From Blasia pusilla (lineage: Eukaryota > Marchantiophyta > Marchantiopsida > Blasiales), in assembly GCA_050084515.1 (NCBI GenBank), contig CM114273.1, forward strand, positions 35,836,001-35,900,000: DNA of 64,000 nt, given 5' to 3'. Under the pieces are notes generated by a model. The model did not search any database, was not told the origin of the DNA, and saw only the letters and a program-made list of their open reading frames with translations. The translations under genes and the position numbers were made by a program. Position 1 is the stretch's first letter; each line of letters opens with the position of its first letter. Below are positions 1 to 10,289 of the stretch, piece after piece.

Positions 1-930
1 ACCCCGGAGGAGGGTATTCGAGTGTTAGATCTCTTTGGAGGATTAGCACCGGTTAGTCTGCATTTTGCAGCAGGAGTGCGAGTCACAAAGAAGATTTGTA
101 TGTGGAGAGTGATGATGTTGTGAGGCGCGTCTCACTATGACATGTGGCGCAATTACGCCACGTTTTCCCGACTTATTGTCTACGCCCCGCAGTCAGGGTA
201 CCGAGTTCCCACCGAGGATATTTTGTTGTTGGGGCGCAGGACTTAGAGCGGTAGGGACCATTGATTTGGTCATTGCCGGTTGGCCATGTCGCCAATCGAG
301 TCGGACGAGGCAGCGGGTTGGTCGACACTCGGTCCAGGTTGTTTTGGGAGATGTTGAGGGTCTTACGGCGATTCTGAGCACCAATCTCGTTCTCAGCCTA
401 CATTCTAGAGAATGTGCCGATCTTAGGGACTCCATGTCACGGTCGTGACGAGTGCTCATCACGCGCGTGTTGGATCGCCCAGCAGTTGTTCTTGGATGCG
501 GCGAGTGTAGGTTCTAGAGCCCATTGCCCACGTCTATGGTGGACCAACTTGGTGCCCCATGCGGTGTTATGGAGGGCGATCGCAGAGTGGAGCGCCCCTC
601 CCTTTGTTAGTGGATTCCATTTCGATCCAGGTCGCCGATCCTGCAAAGTGAGGCACGATGATCGACCACCGCCGATCCGGGTCATCACAGGGTAGGCAAA
701 GTCCGCAGTAGCCTTGCCCACGCTTGTGAGTTTTCCCGCTTCCTATGCATACAAGGAGGCCGGTCCGGCTTGGTTTGCGATGACCAGGTTTAGCGGTTGG
801 TGGAGCCCAACGCCGACGAGAGAGAGCAAGCGATGGGATTTCCCACAGAGTGACGGCGGTACCATCGATGTCGAGGCATCACGACGCCATGTCTTGGGTC
901 GTGATGGACCCGAATCGCTTGACATGGATC
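1..930 (+). pseudogene. Retrotransposon-encoded cytosine-5 DNA methyltransferase domain, decayed (gypsy copy 1)
   Basis: Read across frames, this stretch holds the ordered motifs of a C5 DNA methyltransferase. Motif I reads VLDLFGG near 22-45. Motif IV reads IDLVIAGWPC at 260-289 and keeps the catalytic Pro-Cys. Motif VI reads LENVPILG near 405-428. A motif VIII-like segment reads RAHCPRLWWTN at 516-548, and a motif IX/X-like segment reads ADEREQAMGFP at 812-844. Motif I is in one frame, motifs IV and IX in a second, and VI and VIII in a third, so several frameshifts separate them; stops are also present. The gypsy RT follows on the same strand at about 1290, and a second gypsy copy near 30 kb has the same domain between protease and RT, so the domain belongs to the element. 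Enzymes of this family transfer methyl from S-adenosylmethionine to cytosine C5. The subfamily (DNMT3/DRM-like or other) cannot be settled by eye. The 5' part of the element lies outside the window. Confidence 0.82.
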
Positions 931-1281
931 CTCGCCTTGGGAGTGGGCGAAAGCGGCGTCGTATGAGCTCGCGAGATCACAGCCGGTTTGCGTTGGTGAG
1001 CCCCATGCCTACCGAGATGGTGGAGGCAGTGGCCGGGGGCGAGACCCGAGGAGATCTACGTACCAGAGGATCGGGAGAGACACCCTTGGACTTCTTGGGA
1101 TGTTTTGAAGGTACGCAAGGAGATGATAGCCACAGCATCGAGCGTGGTTTCGGGCACTGCACGTGGAGGAGATCAGAGTTTGCAATTGGCTGCAGGAGAG
1201 CGGCCGAGTGTTGTTGTTCGAGACGGGGTTGCACCATAGCAACCACCGATACCCGCGTCGGAGAGTCCTACCGTAGTCACG

Positions 1282-2700
1282 ATGGAGACTTGGGAGCCGG
1301 ATATGGGCCCTAAGTTGACAGGAGGAGAGCGGCGCCGAATACATCAGTTCCTCAGGAGTTATAGGAGTTGCTTTGCATTTAGCATGGAGGATTTGGGTAC
1401 GCTGAAGGGACCGGGGATCCGCATTGAGTTGTCGAGTGATATGCCGATCTTCCGACGACCCTACAGTACAGTGATATGGAGAGGGCTCGATTGAGTAGGA
1501 GCCAAGACTTGGTCGGAGCAGGACTAGTGGAGATGTCGCATGGGGAGTATGCATCTGCCACTGTCATGCCCGCCAAGAAGGATGTGCATGGCAACTGGAC
1601 GGATAGGCGGATATGTGGGGATTATCGACCTATCAATCGGCAGAGGAAGTCCGATAGGTATGCCATGCCCACCCCTTAGGAGATCTTTGATGCGATTGGT
1701 CACGCAAAGGTCTTGATTCATTGATTTTGAGTCGGATACCATCACCGCCATCGATTGGAGGACAAAAGTAAGACGGCATTTTGGGGCATCGATCCTCACG
1801 GGAAGGATTGTTTGTACCAGTGGCGGTTCTTACCATTTGGGTTAAAGAACGCCCCGGGTGAGTTTCAGAGGGTCATGGATAGGATCTTGGCTGGTCTGGA
1901 TTTTGCTAGGTGTTATATTGATGACATCGTAGTCTTTAGCGCCACGGTTGAGGAGCATGAGCAACATCTAGAGGAGGTGTTTCGACGATTGCAATTACAT
2001 GGGCTGAAGCTACATCCAGGCAAGTGCAAGTTCTTCTAACACCAGATTGAGTACTTGGGTCATACGATATACCCAGGGGGCCTTGGTGTTCAGCAGACAA
2101 AGGTAGAGGCTATCTCACGCATTCCACGCCCTAGATGATGTGAGCCGTGTTCGTTCGCATTCATGGGATTGGCGAACTTCTATCGGCGATACGTCAAGGG
2201 ATTGATTCGATTGCAAAGCGCTGACCTTGCTCATCAAGGTGGATCACGAGTGGCACTGGGGATGAGCAGGAGCGAGCATTTCGATTGCTCAGGACAAAGT
2301 TGACGTCCGCACCCATCTTGAGGAGACCGATCAAGGGGCGCCCTTTCCGTTGCACACAGATTGGAGCATGTTGGGGCTTGGAGCGGTGCTCACCAAAGAT
2401 GATGATGAGGGTAGAGAGTTTGTGGTGGCTTACGCTAGCCGCCGAACAACGCCGCAGAGGCGCATCACTCATATGAGGGTGAGTGCTTGGCTCGTGTGGG
2501 CTATCGCGCATTTTAGGTGTTACTTATTCGGAAACCCCTTTACCATCATCACTGATCATCAACCACTCAAGTAGTTGATGGAGTCCGACAAGCTTACAGG
2601 GAAGCTTGCAAGATAGGCTCTGTTGTTGCAGGAGTATGATTTTCAGGTGGTACATAGACTGGAACGCTCAACCAGGATGCAGATGGGTTGAGTCGTAACC
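1282..2700 (+). pseudogene. Ty3/gypsy reverse transcriptase and RNase H, decayed (copy 1)
   Basis: The RT N-terminus near 1300-1470 has the typical gypsy run from an ERRRIHQFL-like helix to PIFRRPYS. Later pieces include ICGDYRPIN near 1610-1635, FGLKNAPGEFQRVMDRIL near 1840-1890 and the catalytic YIDDIV at 1914-1931, with both palm aspartates intact. RNase H follows at about 2285-2574 (TDWSMLGLGAVL, then VAYASRR, then the HFRCYLFG-type end). Stops and frame changes occur near 1490, 1677, 1720, 2038 and 2574, so no full polyprotein could be made. Several stops fit C-to-T or G-to-A changes from CAG or TGG codons. Upstream is the methyltransferase, downstream the integrase. Confidence 0.9.
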
Positions 2701-2899
2701 CATGCCCGAGTCAGCTGAGATGCGATGGAAGCTCGATGGCATGGAGAGAGTGATGAGGAGTCGGTGCCAGGATGGCACGCGTCAGCCTATTTAGGCATGT
2801 TGGCTATGGAGAGCCAGAGTGTGGAGACTTCGATGGCGAGGTCTAGTGGAGAGTCTTTGGATCCCGAGGCCAGTGAGGACACGACAAGTGGCCGAGATA

Positions 2900-4180
2900 T
2901 TCATGATGATGGAGTAGTCTTAGAGTACCTTAAATGCATCGAAGCCTTGCGAGCACCATGGATGCTAGAGAGCGGGATCGGATCCTACAGCGGGCCAGAC
3001 GGTTCCGTTGGGAGGGGACACATGTTTTGAGGGTTTGGGAGGATGGCAGAGTAGGCGTAATGCCGCATCCTTTGCAAAGAGCACGACTAGTGCAGCATGC
3101 CACGAGGAGTTGGGTCACTTTGGGGTGAAGCGGACGTATAGCTTGCTCCATTCAGTATTGGTGGCGAGGCATGCAGATCGGCGTTCAGCAGCTTTGTTGC
3201 CAGGTGCATGGTATGTGATCGGTCCGAGCATCGTTCAATGCTCCGACTCCTGATTGCATCCACTACCAATCATGGGCTTAGGGTATAGATGGAGTTTGGA
3301 TTTTTCAGGACCTTTTCCCTTGACGGAGCGTCACAGTCGTTATGTGTTGGTGATGGTCGAGCACTTCTCGAAGTGGATCGAGTTGGTTGCATTGCTTGAC
3401 AAAGCAAGTGAGGGAGTAGCTTATGCCTTTCTTGACAGAGTCTTTGAGTCATTATGGCGCACCACCTGAGGTGTTGATGCACAGTGGTACCGAAGTTTCG
3501 CGGTGAGTTCAGGCCTTGTGTGATCAGGCCGATCGACCACCGCACGATTTTCGCGAGATCATCCTGAGGCGGATGGATTAGCGGAGAGAGTTGTGCAGAC
3601 GGTGAAGAGGGGTTTACGCAAGTATGGCTTGCAGAGAGGTCACCTAGGAGATTGGGACCTCCAGTTGCCATGGTTGGCGATGGGATACAGATTCAGGAGG
3701 CAAGCATCCTAGAGTCTTTTTCACCGTACTTGCTACTTTATGGCCGAGAGCCAGATTTACCTATGGCCATTCGTCGAGATTTGGTGAGATCTTGAACCTT
3801 GATGACCCAGATGTATGGGTGCGAGCATGTTCTCAGAGGGCTGAGTTATTTCGGAGAGTGATGCCCATGGCGTGCGAGAACTTGGCGATTGCACAACATC
3901 GGGATACGTTGAGGTATGCGACTATTCGAGGTGGTGGTTATCGACCAACTATCCGGAGGTTTCATCAGGGAGATTATGTCTATTTGCAGCAGACGGCACC
4001 GACAACGTTGGATGTAACTGCAGGGAGCACTATCCTGAGAGTGCGTGACATTTTGCCATCGGGTGTTCTCTTGCTCGAGGGACGCGATGGTATGGTATGG
4101 AAGGACCATGTGCGTAATTGTGCGCCATGTCACCTTCCTAACATTGATGGTACAGTAGATCCGAGCTTAGTAGTAGTTCT
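2900..4180 (+). pseudogene. Ty3/gypsy integrase and C-terminal extension, decayed (copy 1)
   Basis: The zinc-binding H2C2 region is visible as GHFGVKRTYSLL near 3114-3150. The catalytic core starts near 3290 (WSLDFSGPFPLTERHSRYV) with the first Asp, then MVEHFSKWIELVAL. The second Asp region near 3475 reads LMHSGTE, so the usual Asp appears lost here. The Glu helix is near 3570 (ADGLAERVVQTVKRG). The open frame 3792-4241 carries the integrase C-terminal part, including FHQGDYVYLQQ and a PSGVLLLEGRDGMVWKDHV stretch like the SH3-like domain of gypsy integrases. This family inserts retroelement cDNA into chromosomes; here it is broken by stops and frameshifts. Confidence 0.85.
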
Positions 4181-4191
4181 GCAGCTTGCGT

Positions 4192-4332
4192 TGTATGTTG
4201 TGTGGTTCTGCCCGTGGTGCGGCCACGATGCTAGTCTGTGATGGGTGTTCGAGAGGATGGCATATGGCATGTTTGACGCCACCTCTCACTAGGGTTCCTC
4301 AGGGACGATGGATGTGTCCCAGATGTACATAG
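4192..4332 (+). pseudogene. C-terminal PHD finger of the gypsy polyprotein (copy 1)
   Basis: An uninterrupted 46-codon stretch ending at TAG (4330-4332) encodes a textbook C4HC3 PHD finger: C-x2-C, 11 residues, C-x2-C, 4 residues, His, x2, Cys, 14 residues, Cys-x2-Cys. The core reads MLVCDGCSRGWHMACL and the end GRWMCPRC. All eight zinc ligands are present. The frame differs from the integrase frame at 3792-4241 by one shift, which looks like decay, because copy 2 (35463-35747) keeps the two parts in one open frame. PHD fingers commonly bind histone H3 tails. A role in choosing insertion sites is inference. Confidence 0.8.
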
Positions 4333-4454
4333 AGAAGGTAGTTCTACATTACGACTTGTGTCTATGACATGGATGACAAGGAGGCGACTAACGATGGGGC
4401 CACATGAGCACCCGACCTTCTTGCTCTTAGCGTCCGAGAGATGTATGTCATGGT

Positions 4455-6123
4455 AGGTAGGGATAGATGGCTATCTGGAGTTAGAGGGACCTAACCACCA
4501 GCTAGGGGGGCGATTGGAGATATTTTGGTTCTTCTTGTCTTGTTGTTTGGATGCCATGAGTTAGCATGGGATCATGCGTGTTTGTGTGTGTGTGTTCGGT
4601 GACAGCGATGTATGTTGTGTAGCGATGTGTATGCGCACGACAACTGTCACGTCTTTTAGGATAGATCGGTGGGATCTAATAGAGCGCCTTCATGAGTAGT
4701 GGAGGACACGCCCAGTAGGTTGAGGGTGACCCATCGAGGCCCTTGGAAACCCGAGATAGCAAGTTTCCCCTTCGTTTCGGCTCATTTGGAGCCATATTGA
4801 GGAACTTACTATTTTAGGTAAGTACCATTTTGAGTAGATGATCGACTTACTATTTTGGTAAGTGGCCCTTGACCTCTTACATCAGGTCAAGAGCCAAGGA
4901 GGTGACTTGGGAGAATAGGTTACCATGGAGAGAGCTTGGGAGAGGAGAGGGGTATACCTCAAGGAGAGAGAGCTTGAGAGCTCATTCTCGCTTTGTTGAA
5001 CCTCTTGGCATGAGGCGGTGGAGCTATGGTACCTTGCCTTGTGAGTGTAACCCAAGCCTCTCATATTAGGAGAGTGGGTTTGGTTTGACATGAGAGAGAG
5101 TGCACACCTTTGAGAGCTATGGTGTGAGATGGTGGAGAGAGAGATTGGATCTTACTTTAGGAGATTGGAGATATTTTGGTTCTTCTTGTCTCGTTGTTTG
5201 GATGCCATGAGTTAGCATGGGATCATGCGTGTTTGTGTGTGTGTTCGGTGACAACGATGTATGTTGTGTAGCGATGTGTATGCGCACGACAGTAGGGATA
5301 GATGGCTATTTGGAGTTAGAGGGACCTAACCACTAGCTAGGGGGGCGATTGGAGATATTTTGGTACTTCTTGTCTCGTTGTTTGGATGCCATGAGCTAGC
5401 ATGGGATCGTGTGTGTTTGTATGTGTGTTCGGTGACAACGATGTATGTTGTGTAGCGATATGTATGCGCACGACAAGCTGTCATGTCTTTTAGGATAGAT
5501 CAATGAGATCTAGTAGAGTGCCTTCGTGAGTAGTGGAGGACATGCTCAGTAGGTCGATGACGACTAGCTGAGGCCTCGAAAAACCTGAGAGAGTGGGTTT
5601 TCCCTTCGTTTCGGCTCATTTGGAGCCATATTGAGGAACTTACTATTTTAGGTAAGTATCATTTTGAGTATATAATCTCCTTTCTATTTTTGGTAAGTGG
5701 CCCTTGACCTCCTACATCAGGTCAAGAGCCAAGGAGGTGACTTGGGAGCATAGGTTACCATGGAGAGAGCTTGGGAGAGGGGAGGGGTATACCTCAAGGA
5801 TAGAAAGCTTGAGAGCTCATTCTCTCTTTGTTGAACCTCTTGGCATGAGGCGGCGGAGCTATGGTCTTGCTTGCCTTGTGTGTGTAACCCAAGCCTCTCA
5901 TGACGAGAGTGGATTTGGTTTGACATTGAGAGAGATATGTGAGAGTGCACACATGTGAGAACTATGGTGTTGTGAGAGAGATTGGATCATATTTGATTGG
6001 AGATATTTTGGTACTTCTTGTCTCGTTGTTTGGATGCCATGAGTTAGCATGGGATCGTTTGTGTTTGTGTGTGCGTTCGGTGATAACGATGTATGTTGTG
6101 TAGTGATGTGTATGCGTACGATA
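4455..6123 (+). repeat. Two tandem units of gypsy 3' tail plus LTR blocks (A-B-A, A-B-A)
   Basis: After the pol stop, a tail ending in the polypurine-like run GCTAGGGGGGCGAT leads into block A (4514-4642, about 129 bp, starting TTGGAGATATTTTGG and ending GCGCACGACA). Block B follows (about 4645-5162, starting TGTCACGTCTTTTAGG), then A again (5165-5291). The sequence then jumps back to a short copy of the same tail (5292-5348) and repeats A (5349-5475), B (5479-5995) and A (5997-6123). The tail-A order fits a polypurine tract followed by a 3' LTR of structure A-B (about 650 bp). An A-B-A LTR of about 770 bp is also possible. B holds small shadow open frames. Confidence 0.75.
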
Positions 6124-6127
6124 GGTT

Positions 6128-7180
6128 AAATTTGGGATGAACCCGATTGGACAATGCAACTGCTCCAGTTCGAGTTACCCCTCCTAAAACATCATTGGTG
6201 GAAGAGGAAGTAGCCTCTCCTGACTCCTCCTCATCTGGAAACGGCTTAGTCCATGACACATAGTGTGGGTCATAATAGAGTTTCCATGCCTCAATCTCCT
6301 GGACATATCTGTGGGAGAACTCAAGGTAAATCTCCATGGGTGCCCCCTCTAAATGTTGGAACATACCGTTCCATGCTGTGAACAGGTTGAACCCTCTTGA
6401 GCTTAGGGTTACCCGTCCTAAAACATCATTGGTGGAAGAGGAAGTAGCCTCTCCTGAATCCTCCTCATGTGGAAACGGCTTAGTCCATGACACATAGTGT
6501 GGGTCATAGTAGAGTCTCCATGCCTCAATCTCTTGGGCATATCTATGGGAGAACTCAAGGTAAATCTCCATGGGTGCCCCCTCTAAATGTTGGAACATAC
6601 CGTTCCATGTTGTGAACAGGTTGAACCCTCTTGAGTTTAGGGTTACCCGTCCTAAAACATCATTGGTGGAAGGGGAAGTAGCCTCTCCTAAATCCTCCTC
6701 ATGTGGAAACGGCTTAGTCCATGACACATAGTGTGGATCATAGTAGAGTCTCCATGTCTCAATCTCTTGGGCATATCTATGGGAGAACTCAAGGTAAATC
6801 TCCATGGTCGCCCCCTCTAAATGTTGGAACATACCGTTCCATGCTGTGAACAGGTTCAACCCTCTTGAGTTCCTAGACCCCTATGAGTCACACCAACTCC
6901 TAAACTCTGCAATGAAGTCGTGCAACTCTATAGTGCCTATAGTACCCGAAAACCTACGCAGTCTTCTACCCCGGTCGTCCATCTCGTACGTTCAATTGGT
7001 AGGATCACTCAATGTGTGCTCTGAATCACTAACACACTCCTCTACACTCTTCCCCGTGGTCTGAAGACGACACAGAAGGAGGTCGAGGCAGTCCCTCACG
7101 TGGAGACCCTTGAAACCTCGCACTACTCCGCGTAAACCCTCTAGAGCTACTCTCAGGTCCACCACCTTGCCTCTCAAAGT
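6128..7180 (-). pseudogene. Inverted retrotransposon gag-like relic with in-frame triplication
   Basis: On the minus strand, pieces from about 7177 to 6128 resemble an LTR-retrotransposon gag. A region near 6990-6880 reads GTIGTIELHDFIAEFRSWC before a stop, then the open frame 6859-6044 begins. That frame contains a 78-residue unit three times, each with NLFTAWNGMFQHLEG and YLEFSHRYAQEIEAW. Gag proteins form the retroelement capsid. The assignment rests on position next to an inverted LTR block and on the gag-like look of the sequence; I have no motif as firm as a zinc knuckle. The open frame may survive because the repeats are recent. Confidence 0.5.
6165..6885 (-). repeat. Three tandem 234-bp repeats in frame
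   Basis: The same ATG-containing site recurs at plus-strand positions 6336, 6570 and 6804, exactly 234 bp apart (78 codons). The three copies are nearly identical, with only scattered substitutions. Confidence 0.9.
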
Positions 7181-8430
7181 CCCGAAAGGACGTCGTGATG
7201 ATCCTCATGCCCCTCTCACGCGATCACTCTCAATCTCATGAGTATTCCCTCAATCACTCAACCAAAGATGCACCACTCAATCTACACTCTCTCTCATTGA
7301 GACGTATGTCGTGCAGCAACAACGGCATGGTGCGGAAAATCAGCTGCTGTCCTATCATCTCATCGACAGGACATCCCACACAAGTCTATATCCCTTACAC
7401 CCATACATGAACGATGCTCTTACTATGTGCATGAAACCCAATATTCCAACTAACTGCCCAGTACCTGCAATTCCCTAACACTTGCAGGGCAAAAGATCGG
7501 AATGGGTAACGTGAACAAATATCGATCGCTACTCAGCAACTGAAACCCTCGATCCCAACTCGGTCGTGAAGACAACCTCCTCCAAATAGCACGTCGTACT
7601 CCACTCCAAATAATCAAATCTCCTCAATTTATGATACGGGTGAATCGGTACGGTGCGGCACTGGCAACACTGAAATCATGGCACGACACTCAAGAAATGG
7701 ATGCGGCACGGCACTCACAAAATGGATGTGGTACTCAACAGCATACCTTCCTCAATAGCAACAGAACTACTATGCTCCCAATGATGGTGCGGCTCCCCGA
7801 TCGAGACGGTGCAATGCGGCCACGAGCAATACGGCATAGCAATTGGCAGCGCGTTGCGGATACGGGCATCACAGCAGAGTCCTCGATCGTTGGCGAGCGG
7901 CTACCAATCAAAGGAAAGGTGGCTATGGCAGCCACACAAGAACTGTTGTAACTTCGTGCTCAAACAATGAAATTGTGCACCGTTTCTTCCACAACGTGCA
8001 TAGCTTCTTGATCTACAACATTGTTAATTGGTTTCTTCATTCAACGTTCCAAAAAAAACTAACAAGGATTTTTGGTCACCCTAGCATTTCTTCTCCTACA
8101 TAAAGTTTGGTAGCGCTTTTGCGCTAATTTCTCCCCAAAAAAATTGTAAACCTATAAACACAACAACCAACAAGCTACAAGGTACTCTTGAGAGCATTGA
8201 CATGGGGCAACCCGACCCCATACTCAATTTCTAATAAATTTTGGCAACGCTTCCGCGTGCCACTCCTCCACACAAAAAATCTAACAACAAACGTAGCGGC
8301 TCTTGCTCCCATGAGCACTAACATGAGCCGCTGAATGGGGAACACAGTCCCCAACCTGCACCAACAACAAGTGACTAGCGAGCTCCTCCATTGAAACTTC
8401 TCACTCTATCATTCTCTTTTTGTAAATCAA
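7180..8430. other. Decayed internal region of the inverted retroelement
   Basis: Between the inverted gag-like frame and the inverted LTR block there is no convincing gene. Two related short stretches are visible at about 8104 (TTTGGTAGCGCTTTTGCGC) and 8235 (TTTTGGCAACGCTTCCGCG), both followed by a TCC-rich tail. They may be copies of an untranslated leader or primer-binding region, but no primer-binding site could be matched. Confidence 0.35.
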
Positions 8431-8955
8431 TCAAATCTCTCCATCACAACAACAAGGTCTCACACCAAGCTCTCCATTGTGTGCACTCTCTCTCATGTCA
8501 AACCGAAACCACTCTCCTAATGAGAGGCTTGGATTACACACACTAGGCAAGGAGGACCATAGCTCCGCCGCCTCATGCCAAGAGGCTCAACAAAGAGAGA
8601 GTGAGCTCTCAAGCTCTCTCTCTCTCTCTTGGAGGTATACCCCCTTCCCTCTCCCAAAGTCTCTCCTTGGTAATCTATGCTCGCAGGTCACCTCCTTGGC
8701 TCTTGACCTGTTGTAGCAGATCAAGGGTCACTTCCCAAAGTGGAAATTCAACTATAAAAACGATAACTTATCTGAAATAGTAAGCTCCTCAATATGGCTC
8801 CAAATGAGCCGAAACGAAGGGAAAACCTCCTCTCGAACGTTACCCGTGGCCTCAATAGGTCATCCTCGACCTCTTGAGGTTGTCCTCCAGTATCTCTGAA
8901 TGTGCTCTACCAGATCTCGCCGATCTATCCTAAAAGAGGAGTGTTTGCAAATAGC
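8430..8955 (-). repeat. Inverted LTR block B
   Basis: The reverse complement matches block B of the LTRs at 4645-5162 and 5479-5995. Shared parts include the GAGAGAGAGTGCACAC end, the stretch around ACCTCCTTGGCTCTTGACCT on the plus strand, and the GATCTATCCTAAAAGA end. Block A is absent on both sides. Confidence 0.8.
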
Positions 8956-8972
8956 TTGATGTGATCAGCTTG

Positions 8973-9004
8973 AGTTGGAGTTGGAGTTGGAGTTGAGTTG
9001 GAGC
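8973..9004. repeat. TTGGAG microsatellite
   Basis: Four to five tandem copies of the hexamer TTGGAG, with one shortened unit, just beyond the inverted LTR block. Confidence 0.85.
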
Positions 9005-10150
9005 TAACGGCAAGCCAAGAGCGAGGCCTTCTCCTTCAAACACACCTTGACATAAGCAAATAATAGATAGTAGTTAGTACTAGGCCTACTTCCTATTGTA
9101 GAGTAGTGTCATAAATATCAAAGCAAAGTAGCAATCTGATGCGTTCTCTTAGCATAAGATTAGAGATTCTGAAGCATTGCTTACTAGAGCTTAATAAAAG
9201 AAGCTCACACTTCAATATCGATCTACTTGCTTAGTTGCTTGAGTGTTGCTCTTTGCTACATAGAGAATAAAGTAAGTGGCCTTGATCTAAACACCTCACA
9301 ATGGGTATGAATTTCGTATGAAATAAATATACCAATGAATTTTCCAAACCTTGCAAGCTCGTAAAACCCTAAAATGCATACCAACGCCCGTGTATTTAAG
9401 ATCATAACTACATGTTTGAGTATTTGAGAATGTATCCTCCATGCTTCTTCACCATCAAGCATTGAACATCAACGGTCATTGTGTGAAAGATTCTAATGCA
9501 TATGACAATTATGACGGTAAAAAAGCGTGTGGGAGTTTGAAATGAAAATGTTAGTAAGGTAGAGGCGGTAGGCATGTGTCAAGCAATAGTCGGGCTAGAG
9601 CACCACACGTCAATAAGAGGAGGTTTCGAAAAAAACACACCACTCTATAGTTAAAAAAAATTCATAAACCTAGGTGATAATTCGAGCCCAGTGTCCAAGG
9701 AGAACTAGGGTTAAGTGTTGAGCTAGCCGGGAGAATTTGGGAATTGTTGATTCAGTTTCTTAAGTACCGGCCAAAAATCGACAGTATAGGGAGGTCCTCC
9801 TTTGTGTTTGTATCTCTTTAGCCGACCGGAATGAGGAAAATTTGAAATTTACCATTCGATTTGTACAGACCGGAAATCTACCGATTCTCACAAAAAAACT
9901 ACCCGGACCCAAATCTAGCCCTTACTTACACTCTTACTTAAAGTGTTTGGGGGGTTGTCGGACAAGAAAGAAAACCATGCAAACTTACATGGGACCGAGC
10001 CGTAACCACGCGCGCCTAGAACCTTTGCATCAATACTATTAAAAGAGTTTGGAGTTTCAGACAGGGGCTTCCTCCGCATGACACGTATGCATTTTAGGCC
10101 CTTCCCGTGTTGACATGTGGCGGGTTTAATAGGAGCTAACAGTTAAATTT
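9005..10150. other. Non-coding stretch, nothing recognised
   Basis: AT-rich sequence with only short open frames. No RNA gene, transposon domain or clear repeat was seen. Confidence 0.4.
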
Positions 10151-10156
10151 AGGGGA

Positions 10157-10206
10157 TTTAGGTTTAACGGGGTGCAACCGGTCGGTTGCACCCCGTTAAA
10201 CCTAAA
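10157..10206. repeat. Perfect 24-bp inverted repeat with 2-bp centre
   Basis: Arms 10157-10180 and 10183-10206 are exact reverse complements, separated by GT. The 14-bp part CACCCCGTTAAACC recurs a third time at about 10214-10227, and a second small hairpin, CTGGTGC/GCACCAG, follows at about 10229-10245. Confidence 0.9.
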
Positions 10207-10289
10207 TCGGTTTCACCCCGTTAAACCACTGGTGCGATGCACCAGCCGATTTCACCGGTGGGCAGTCATTTGTAATGGTAGCCTGTAAA

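Noticed and set aside
4869-5958. Pairs of similar short frames in the LTRs
   Set aside because: Both strands are open in the same place, each copy sits in LTR block B, and no start context or domain is seen.
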